A DNA stretch of 64,000 nt from Flavobacterium sp. N502536 (GTDB lineage Bacteria > Bacteroidota > Bacteroidia > Flavobacteriales > Flavobacteriaceae). A program made the translations under genes and the position numbers. Below, piece after piece: positions 34,618 to 41,101 of the stretch. The stretch spans positions 2,790,001-2,854,000 of the forward strand of contig NZ_CP110011.1 in the NCBI RefSeq assembly GCF_025947345.1, in the 5' to 3' direction. The notes beneath the pieces were generated by a model. That model was not told the origin of the DNA. It searched no databases and was given only the letters and a program-made list of their open reading frames with translations. Every line of letters begins with the position of its first letter. The first letter of the stretch is position 1.

Positions 34618-35070
34618 TTATAAATTAAAGGCAAAATCATTCTTTATTTCTTCCATAACAAAAGAACTCTGCACATTTGAAATCCCTTTGATTACCGATA
34701 ACTTATCGATCACAAACTTTTGATATTCGTTCATGTCGTTAACAGCTACTTTTAGCAAAAAATCATAATTCCCAGACACGTGAAAACAACCCATTATTTC
34801 GGGTAATGCCAGAATGTGCTGTTTAAAATCATCTATCAATTCGCGTGAGTGCACCGCCAAAGTAACCTGACAATACACACTGATTGATTTTCCAATTTTG
34901 GTAGCATCCAGCAAAGCAACATAATTTTTGATGTACTGCTTTTGTTCCAGTTTCTTGATTCTCTCAAAGGTAGGAGAAACAGATAATCCTATTTTTTCGG
35001 CAATTTCCTTTGTATTTTGTTTCGAATCTTGCTGTAAAAGCATCAATATTTTTTTATCTATGGCATCCAT
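34618..35070 (-). CDS. Lrp/AsnC family transcriptional regulator
   Basis: This 150-residue protein has the normal family length. The N-terminal helix-turn-helix reads ILMLLQQDSKQNTKEIAEKI, then GLSVSPTFERIKKLE. The C-terminal RAM ligand-binding domain includes CFHVSGNYDFLLKVAVNDM and the end KGISNVQSSFVMEEIK. Such regulators respond to amino acids. It is transcribed divergently from a histidine-decarboxylase-like gene with 153 bases between them. Two AATGTAGAAT direct repeats in the gap are candidate binding sites, so control of that enzyme is a good inference. Confidence 0.92.
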   Translation of the reverse strand: MDAIDKKILMLLQQDSKQNTKEIAEKIGLSVSPTFERIKKLEQKQYIKNYVALLDATKIGKSISVYCQVTLAVHSRELIDDFKQHILALPEIMGCFHVSGNYDFLLKVAVNDMNEYQKFVIDKLSVIKGISNVQSSFVMEEIKNDFAFNL

Positions 35071-35141
35071 CTCAGAATAATTATATGGTTTCAGAAAAAA
35101 TAAATAGTAAATTCAATATTAAAAAACTTAAATATTTGTCA

Positions 35142-35182
35142 AATGTAGAATTATATTTCGAGTATTGTTGTTAATGTAGAAT
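35142..35182. promoter_or_regulatory. Direct repeats AATGTAGAAT, candidate Lrp-type operator
   Basis: AATGTAGAAT occurs at 35142-35151 and again at 35173-35182, 31 bases apart, which is close to three helical turns. Same-face spacing of repeated sites is usual for Lrp/AsnC octamers. The pair lies between the divergent regulator and the decarboxylase. Confidence 0.4.
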
Positions 35183-35223
35183 ATTAAACTATTAAAAGTA
35201 CATTTACTAAAAAAATAAATGTT

Positions 35224-36396
35224 ATGACACCTATCTCAGAATCACTATCCATAGAAGACAATCAACGTTTGTTTGATTTGAACCAATACATCGAAAATGC
35301 CAGAGATAATTTCTTAGGTTATCCGGTATCCAAAGATTTTGATTATTCGGAAATCAGTCATTTTTTAAAATATCCGATCAATAACCTTGGAGATCCTTTT
35401 GAAGATTGTACCTACAAAGTGCAGACACACGAACTGGAAAGAGAAGTGGTTGGTTTTTTTGCCAAATTATTCCGCGCCAATCCAAAAGATTATTGGGGGT
35501 ATGTAACCAATGGTGGTTCTGAAAGTAATTTATACGGACTGTATCTTGCACGAGAGTTATATCCGAAAGCAATGGTGTATTACTCGGAATCAACCCATTA
35601 CAGTGTGCGTAAAAACATTCATTTGCTCAATATTCCGAGTATCGTTATTCGTTCACAGGAAAATGGTGAAATCGATTATGATGATTTTGAAAATACTTTA
35701 AAACTGAATCGTCATAAACCGGCTATCGTACTCACTACTTTTGGTACTACCATGAAAGAAGCCAAAGATGACGTGTCAAAAATTAAGAATATTCTAAAAA
35801 CATTAGCCATACAGGATAGCTACATTCATTGTGATGCAGCCCTATCCGGAAGTTATGGTGCTTTTATGGAGCCACGACTTCCTTTTGATTTTATGGACGG
35901 TGCGGACAGTATTTCTATCAGTGGACACAAATTTATAGGTTCGCCTATTCCAACTGGTGTTATTATCACGAAGCGTTCCAATAGGGATAGAATCTCAAAA
36001 GGAATATCGTATATCGGTTCCTTAGACACCACAATTACAGGATCCAGAAATGGTCACTCTCCTTTGTTTTTATGGTTTACCTTAAAAAAACTAGGTATTG
36101 AAGGTATGAAAAAGCGCTATTTACACAGTTTGGAAGTAGCGGAATACTGTGAGCAGCGATTAAAAAATATGGGGATTGCCGCCTGGAGAAACCCAAATTC
36201 GATCACAGTCGTTTTTCCAAAAATAACTGAAGAAGTTAAATCAAAATGGCAATTAGCCACTGAAGGCGATATTTCTCATATTATTTGCATGCCAAACGTG
36301 ACCAAAGAACAAATCGATCTTTTCATCAACGACGTAGAAAATTGTATTGAAACCCGGAAGAAATGGCGGAATTCAGTTGGTAGTGTTTTGAAATAG
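35224..36396 (+). CDS. PLP-dependent histidine decarboxylase-like enzyme
   Basis: This 390-residue group II PLP decarboxylase would turn an amino acid, probably L-histidine, into its amine (histamine) and CO2. Key segments are YVTNGGSESNLYG (phosphate binding), STHYSVRKNIHLL (His stacking on PLP), HCDAALSG (Asp to pyridine nitrogen) and SISGHKFIGSP with the Schiff-base lysine at 236. The length and the GHKF segment fit PLP-type bacterial histidine decarboxylases, though related decarboxylases share the fold. It is cytoplasmic. The gene is divergent from an Lrp/AsnC regulator and ends in its own terminator. No histidine/histamine antiporter is adjacent. Confidence 0.8.
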   Translation: MTPISESLSIEDNQRLFDLNQYIENARDNFLGYPVSKDFDYSEISHFLKYPINNLGDPFEDCTYKVQTHELEREVVGFFAKLFRANPKDYWGYVTNGGSESNLYGLYLARELYPKAMVYYSESTHYSVRKNIHLLNIPSIVIRSQENGEIDYDDFENTLKLNRHKPAIVLTTFGTTMKEAKDDVSKIKNILKTLAIQDSYIHCDAALSGSYGAFMEPRLPFDFMDGADSISISGHKFIGSPIPTGVIITKRSNRDRISKGISYIGSLDTTITGSRNGHSPLFLWFTLKKLGIEGMKKRYLHSLEVAEYCEQRLKNMGIAAWRNPNSITVVFPKITEEVKSKWQLATEGDISHIICMPNVTKEQIDLFINDVENCIETRKKWRNSVGSVLK

Positions 36397-36428
36397 TATT
36401 GTTATTCTGTTCTGTAAAAGAGCTTATG

Positions 36429-36467
36429 AAAATTGCGTAAATGTCTCCGACTTTACGCAATTTTTTT
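36429..36467 (+). terminator. Terminator after the decarboxylase
   Basis: AAAATTGCGTAAA (36429-36441) pairs with TTTACGCAATTTT (36452-36464), with T continuing to 36467. The loop TGTCTCCGAC resembles the TGTCTCTGACTT core found in the two long repeats at 39.2 and 40.7 kb. Confidence 0.85.
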
Positions 36468-36627
36468 ATGATATGGTAAATGGTTTGAACTAAATTATTT
36501 AACTCATACAATTTATATTAAATTTGAGGTAAAGTTATAGCCATGTGTATGGTGTTTAGTTGTGTATCTTGGAGAGCTATATAACACTGGTAGGAAAAAA
36601 ATCAAAACTTTGAACTCAAAAAAATAA

Positions 36628-36903
36628 ATGAACATATTCAAAAAGATAGCAGGAGTTATAATAATAGTATTTACAATTTTACTTTGTTTTCCTGCGGTAC
36701 ATGTATTCCCAATTCTATTTGAAAATTGCAAGAAAAAATTTGAAGATGGAGTAGTAGGGGCTCCTGGTTACACAATTGGATTTCTTACTTGTTTTTTGTT
36801 TTATATTTTGATAACCTATTTTTTAATAAAATTTGGTTTGAAGTTAATTCGAAAGAAAAAAATGAATGCTACAGTAATTGATGAAATTGGCATAGAAGAA
36901 TGA
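36628..36903 (+). CDS. Small two-helix membrane protein (91 aa)
   Basis: I do not recognise this protein. The first helix covers residues ~8-28 (GVIIIVFTILLCFPAVHVF) and the second ~52-73 (FLTCFLFYILITYFLIKFGL). A short loop with NCKKKFEDGVVGAPG lies between them, and the end is acidic. It begins ATG AACATATTC after an A-rich stretch. The preceding 36480-36545 is a degenerate relative of 40080-40140, another gene leader in this AT-rich region, so both may belong to a repeated expression context. Function unknown. Confidence 0.5.
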   Translation: MNIFKKIAGVIIIVFTILLCFPAVHVFPILFENCKKKFEDGVVGAPGYTIGFLTCFLFYILITYFLIKFGLKLIRKKKMNATVIDEIGIEE

Positions 36904-36967
36904 TATGTCTGTTGTTAAAAACAGTTTCTCCCGCTCGTGAGCAAAAAGTTTCTTCAGAGGCAATCAA

Positions 36968-37043
36968 AAACAAAAAAAGCTCCAGATTTCTCTGAAGCCT
37001 TTGTTTTAGTAGTGTGCCGAGGCGAAGACTCGAACCGGTCTAA
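36968..37043 (-). repeat. tRNA 3'-end remnant plus terminator (left boundary copy)
   Basis: On the minus strand ~37010-37040 reads as T-arm plus acceptor 3' half (GGTTCGAGTCTTCGCC then GGCAC, ACTACT). The anticodon and 5' halves are missing. It is joined to a terminator hairpin at 36976-37000. The whole is clearly related to 43826-43890, with about 60 aligned bases. It now probably serves as terminator of the M28 peptidase gene that ends at 37058. Confidence 0.65.
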
Positions 37044-37057
37044 TAATTTACTTATTG

Positions 37058-38362
37058 TTATTTTAATTGAGTAGTATTTACTCTTGTTGGTGTATCTTTT
37101 CCACTAATAATCGAAGAAGAACTTAGTGCAATTGATTTTATTATTTGGGTCATGTTATCAATATCTAAGGTTTCAAATTCATCATCGGCTGTGTGATACG
37201 TAAGCTCATTATCCATTTTTGAAGTAGAAATGGTGTGAGCAGGAACTCCAAGTCTGGCTAAAGTAGCGTTGTCTGAGCGGTAAAATAATTGTTGGTCCGG
37301 ATAAGGGTCTGCATAAAATTTAAAATTTGTTCCTGTTAAATTAGTTTGTAAAATCTGCCCCATATTCGACTTTTCGTAGCCTGTAATGTAAGCAGAGTTT
37401 TTACCCCATTTAGATTCTGTTCCTATCATTTCAATATTGAACATCGCAATCACTTTTTCTGGTGCAAGCTGTTTAGAAAAATATTTAGCTCCATAACCGC
37501 CTAATTCTTCAGCTGTAAATGTGGTAAAAATAATAGTACGCTCGTTGTTGTTTAGTTTTTTAAAATACTTCGCAAGCATAATTACTGCTGTTGTTCCAGC
37601 GGCATCATCATTAGCGCCATTAAAAATAGAATCTGTTGCAGGATGCGGAGCACCTTCTTCGGGAGAGCCTATTCCTAAGTGGTCATAATGCCCTGAAAAA
37701 ATCACATACTCATTTGGTTTGGTTTTTCCGGGTAATATTCCAACAACATTATTCAGTGTTTTTTTGGAGACTGTATTTGTTAATTCAACAGAAAAAGTAG
37801 TCGCTTCTGTGGTACCAAAAACAAACATAACCGTATTGTTCCCCGGAGTCGCACTGATTCGATCAATATGTTGAATATTCGGTAAAACCTTATCAAATGA
37901 AGAGTCAACTAGTACCAAAAGATTTTTCGAACTTTTATAATATTCATTAAATTTCTCGCCAATGTTATCTCCTTTGTTGATTTTTACAACAGAAATATCG
38001 CTTTTTTCGGTTAAAGAAACCTGAGGGAGGTAGGAGAATGTTACAACCTGATTGTTATTTATTTCTTTGCCATCAATAGTAATTTTTGAAGAAATGGCTT
38101 TAGAGGAAGTCATCGAAAATTCTTGTCTGTAATTCGCTGCTGCATTGAAAGTTTGCAAGCCAATTTCTTTAAACTCTGATTCTATAAAAGCTGATGCTTT
38201 TTCAATACCGGGAGTAAAAGTTCTTCTACCCTGCATATCATCAGCCGAAAGTATTTTCTCTATGCGAGTTACTTCCTTATTCGTAATAATTTTATCTATC
38301 GATTGTCCATATACATTAAAACATTGACTTAGAACAAACATACTTACAATAATTTTTCTCAT
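37058..38362 (-). CDS. M28 family zinc peptidase, exported
   Basis: This 434-residue protein has a signal peptide (MRKIIVSMFVLSQCFNVYGQ). Its aminopeptidase-type core shows the M28 zinc ligands in order: SGHYDHLG (His/Asp), FNGANDDAAGT (bridging Asp), TFTAEELGGYGAKYF (catalytic Glu and ligand Glu), NIEMIGTES (region after the ligand) and VPAHTISTSK (His). The N-terminal third contains a PA-like insert. It acts in the periplasm, on the surface or secreted, on peptides or N-terminal residues. No Por-secretion C-terminal domain is present. The gene ends just before a tRNA-remnant/terminator element. Its origin as part of the adjoining island is uncertain. Confidence 0.88.
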   Translation of the reverse strand: MRKIIVSMFVLSQCFNVYGQSIDKIITNKEVTRIEKILSADDMQGRRTFTPGIEKASAFIESEFKEIGLQTFNAAANYRQEFSMTSSKAISSKITIDGKEINNNQVVTFSYLPQVSLTEKSDISVVKINKGDNIGEKFNEYYKSSKNLLVLVDSSFDKVLPNIQHIDRISATPGNNTVMFVFGTTEATTFSVELTNTVSKKTLNNVVGILPGKTKPNEYVIFSGHYDHLGIGSPEEGAPHPATDSIFNGANDDAAGTTAVIMLAKYFKKLNNNERTIIFTTFTAEELGGYGAKYFSKQLAPEKVIAMFNIEMIGTESKWGKNSAYITGYEKSNMGQILQTNLTGTNFKFYADPYPDQQLFYRSDNATLARLGVPAHTISTSKMDNELTYHTADDEFETLDIDNMTQIIKSIALSSSSIISGKDTPTRVNTTQLK

Positions 38363-38740
38363 ATTTTAGTTTTATAAATAAGGTTTTAGTTAATCCAAAA
38401 GTATGTTATTTATTTGCAAAATTTAGCGCTGGTAAAAGTTTTTAATTAAAAAAAAACTGACAACATTGCTGAATTATAAATTGCAATTGCATCAGTGGAA
38501 ATGGGAGACATGTGTGTAGTACTTATGAGAACACCGCGGAGAGGGAGGGAGGTTTTATCTTTAAATAGAAAGATAAGTTTGCAGTTTTTTAGAATCGCTT
38601 CTATTATATTTTAGTTGAGAATTTGCTGAACTTTAAATTACCACTTTTTGTAATGCTATTTTTTGTAAATTGCTACTGCTGAAGGTAAGTTGAGCAACTT
38701 TAGGAGGTGGTCTAGGATCAATTGTGAAAATTCAACACTT
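38363..38740. other. AT-rich intergenic region
   Basis: These 378 bases between divergent genes contain no credible reading frame. The stretch GAGAACACCGCGGAGAGGG (about 38527-38545) resembles 40208-40230 upstream of the lipoprotein gene, so it belongs to the scattered repeat family of this island. A TTG at 38690 would lengthen the next gene by 17 codons, but the ATG at 38741 is more likely. Confidence 0.45.
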
Positions 38741-39172
38741 ATGGAAAATGGACAATTAAAATTTTTAAAAGATGAAATTAATAAAAGAATTTCAAGATTC
38801 GATAGTAGTAGATTGTACTATAGGAAAATCTCTTTCTGGGCCTATTTAAGTGTTACTATTTTGGCTGCAGTTTCTACAATAATATTAGGTCTCAAAATAG
38901 ATGAGTTAAAAGAAATTCCAAGAATAAGTGCTTTGATAATAACTGGATTAATTACTATAATAAGTGCTTATAATACTTTTTTTGATAATAAAGGAATGTG
39001 GGTGGCATATAATACTGCACTAAATGATCTATATAGGCTCAAGTTTGAAATAGAATTTCTCGAACAAAGGGGGGAAATAATAGATTCTGTTAAAATTGAT
39101 TTGTTTAAGTTGGAATATCAAGAAATTGTAGGAAAGTTAAATAAAACTTGGGCAATTACAAAAATGAAATAA
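38741..39172 (+). CDS. SLATT/DUF4231-like two-helix membrane protein
   Basis: This ~143-residue protein starts at the preferred ATG 38741. An amphipathic N-terminal helix (KDEINKRISRFDSSRLYYRK) precedes two transmembrane helices (SFWAYLSVTILAAVSTIILG and ISALIITGLITIISAYNTFF). A cytoplasmic coiled-coil-like tail with WVAYNTALNDLYRLKFEIE follows. This plan (R-x-YY, two helices, W-x-x-Y/L-R tail) matches the SLATT/DUF4231 2TM effectors, which are linked to nucleotide-signal and other defence systems. Members are thought to act as membrane-perturbing effectors. No SMODS synthase or SLOG sensor is adjacent, but a NACHT defence protein lies 1.9 kb away. Family call is moderate. Confidence 0.65.
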   Translation: MENGQLKFLKDEINKRISRFDSSRLYYRKISFWAYLSVTILAAVSTIILGLKIDELKEIPRISALIITGLITIISAYNTFFDNKGMWVAYNTALNDLYRLKFEIEFLEQRGEIIDSVKIDLFKLEYQEIVGKLNKTWAITKMK

Positions 39173-39240
39173 AGATCACGTTTGGATATGAAATGTAATC
39201 TGAGTTTGAATGTTGATTTGTAGTTTTTTAATCCACAATA

Positions 39241-39443
39241 TGCGAAGTGTTCATCTGCAACGCTGTGCGAGTGTCTCTGACTTCGCACCGACAAAGTGAT
39301 TATGTTTTCTTGTAGAAGATGTAATTTGGAAACGACTATTAATAATATTAAAAAGAATTAAGAAAAGTAGGGAGACTTATCAGGCTTAAGGTTTACGAGA
39401 ACGAAAGGTTAAAAACGCAAAGTCTCCTGACTTTGCGTAGCGG
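39241..39443. repeat. Non-coding repeat copy R1 (~203 bp)
   Basis: R1 aligns almost throughout with 40742-40945. Its left end forms a hairpin-type pair TGCGAAGT/ACTTCGCA (39241-39248, 39280-39287). Its right end carries ACGCAAAGTC-TCCT-GACTTTGCGT (39415-39438), a 10-bp perfect stem next to the convergent GNAT gene. It has no open frame. It could be a small mobile element, a structured RNA or a duplicated terminator region. Confidence 0.8.
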
Positions 39444-39453
39444 GGAAATGAGA

Positions 39454-39954
39454 TTATAATCTTTCTATCTTAAAATAAGCTAGCTCTTCTTCATTTCTGA
39501 TCAGATTATTTAATCGTTCAAATCCGGCTTTTTGCAGTACATTTTGTGATCCGGTGTTGTTGAGATCTGTTACAGCTACAACTTCTTTTGTATTTGTATT
39601 TGCAAAACTATATTGCGTTAATGCTTTGCATACTTCTGTAGCAATACCTTTTCCCCAATATTCCCTACTGAGTACATATCCAATCTCTATTTGGTTTGTG
39701 TTGTGTATAAAAATACGAGCAACACACATTCCTATGAAATTATTGTTTGTAGTGTCAAATATCGCCCATCGACTAAGATTTTTCTTTTCATAATTTTCAA
39801 GCAATTCATTAAACATTTCCACATATCTTTCTGGTGAAGTATCAGGAAGGTATTGTGTAACTTGATTATCCTTAAAAAGATTTAAAAATGTTTGTTGCTC
39901 TTGAGATAAAAATTCACGAATAATAATTCTTGGGCTTTGATAAAGAGTAGACAT
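39454..39954 (-). CDS. GNAT family N-acetyltransferase (RimJ/RimL-like)
   Basis: This 166-residue acetyl-CoA-dependent transferase starts STLYQSPRIIIREFL. It continues WAIFDTTNNNFIGMCVARIF and has IEIGYVLSREYWGKGIATEV, where the R/Q-x-x-G-x-G/A acetyl-CoA motif appears as YWGKGIA. It ends VTDLNNTGSQNVLQKAGFER, a typical GNAT motif B region. The subfamily resembles RimJ/RimL-type enzymes acting on N-termini or small molecules, and the actual substrate is unknown. It is flanked by repeat R1 on one side and an AT-rich gap on the other, within the accessory region. Confidence 0.9.
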   Translation of the reverse strand: MSTLYQSPRIIIREFLSQEQQTFLNLFKDNQVTQYLPDTSPERYVEMFNELLENYEKKNLSRWAIFDTTNNNFIGMCVARIFIHNTNQIEIGYVLSREYWGKGIATEVCKALTQYSFANTNTKEVVAVTDLNNTGSQNVLQKAGFERLNNLIRNEEELAYFKIERL

Positions 39955-40252
39955 TGGTTATAGTAAGAGAATTAATTTAGAAGTGGCTTGCTAAAAGTAT
40001 TAGCAGACTTGTTTTTGTACATACAGTCAAATTTACAGAAAATAAATAGAGAAAACTTCTCGCTTTTTAAAATGTTTTGAATGCTAAATCATTTAACCAA
40101 TAGAATTGATATTAAATTTGAGACAAAGTCAGAGATTTTATGGTGTTTTCGTTTTTTGTACTAGATTTGTTTTTAGAGGAGACACAGAGTCGGAGATTGG
40201 TATAACATTCATAAGAGTACCTCGGAGAGCGAGGTGAAATAGTACAAAAACG

Positions 40253-40708
40253 ATGAAAAATATAATAGTTTTATTGATGACTCTTTTTTTAGGAGCTTGC
40301 TCATCTGAAGAAAGTTATATTTACTACAGTTATAAGAAAACTACAATAACCAGGGTGGATAGAGGAAATAGGATCTCTTTTTATTATGGTAAATATAAAA
40401 AAGAGGAAGCTTTGCCACAATCATACATTGAGGAAACCTATTCGGGTTTTGATGGAGGAATGGATGCTTTTTTAATTGTTAAAGATGATGGAAAGGTGGA
40501 GGTAGTACCAGTAGGAGGGCTTTTTAAAACGATAAATTCAAAAGACAATTTATCCGTAAATGAGTTTAAAAGTAATTTAGACTATATTAATTGGGAAAAG
40601 AGTGTTAAGGGAAATTATCTAAATGTTTGTAGAGTGTCAAATGTATTAAAGGTTGAAATTCGACTAAATAGAGAAAATAACTCAAAAGTGAAAGCTATCT
40701 ATCCTTAG
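40253..40708 (+). CDS. Small lipoprotein of unknown function (151 aa)
   Basis: The signal MKNIIVLLMTLFLGACSSEE has a clear lipobox (LGAC, Cys16). The mature part is ~135 residues, rich in beta-strand patterns, with YIYYSYKKTTITRVDRGNR, a GFDGGMDAFLIVKDDGKVEV segment and no family I recognise. It is probably anchored to the outer or inner membrane on the periplasmic side. Its leader contains a small hairpin ACCTCG-GAGAG-CGAGGT at about 40218-40234. It lies between the two non-coding repeats R1 and R2 together with the GNAT gene. Confidence 0.7.
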   Translation: MKNIIVLLMTLFLGACSSEESYIYYSYKKTTITRVDRGNRISFYYGKYKKEEALPQSYIEETYSGFDGGMDAFLIVKDDGKVEVVPVGGLFKTINSKDNLSVNEFKSNLDYINWEKSVKGNYLNVCRVSNVLKVEIRLNRENNSKVKAIYP

Positions 40709-40741
40709 TCCTCTGTTACGATTAGATTTCGACCCACGCTC

Positions 40742-40945
40742 TGCGAAGTGTTCATTTGCAACGCTGTGCGAATGTCTCTGACTTCGCACCCGCAAAGTGA
40801 TTAAGTTTTCTTGTAGAAGATGTAATTTGGAAACGACTATTAATATAAAGAGAATTAAGAAAAGTCAGGAGACTTACAAAGGTTTAAGGTCAATGAGAAC
40901 GAAAGGTTAAAAATGTAAAATCAGGAGACTTTGTGCAGTGGGGGA
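40742..40945. repeat. Non-coding repeat copy R2 (~204 bp)
   Basis: R2 is a near copy of 39241-39443 in the same orientation. Long identical blocks include the GCGAAGTGTTCAT start, a CTTGTAGAAGATGTAATTTG block and GAGAACGAAAGGTTAAAAA near the end. The left hairpin pair TGCGAAGT/ACTTCGCA is conserved, but the right stem is broken. The copies are about 1.5 kb apart and enclose the GNAT and lipoprotein genes. Confidence 0.8.
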
Positions 40946-41101
40946 TGTTTCCTTGTGAAATTATATTAAATTTTACAGGAAAACCCGTAGTAATACTTAG
41001 TGATTGGTATAATCGTAATTGATATACTTGTATAAAAAAATAATGTATTATGGTTTTTCATAATTTAAAGAATAGAAACCATTGATAATAAAAAAAGCAA
41101 T

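Noticed and set aside
39241..40945. CRISPR array
   Set aside because: Only two long (~204 bp) repeats 1.5 kb apart, with genes between them. No short regularly spaced repeats and no cas genes occur in the window.
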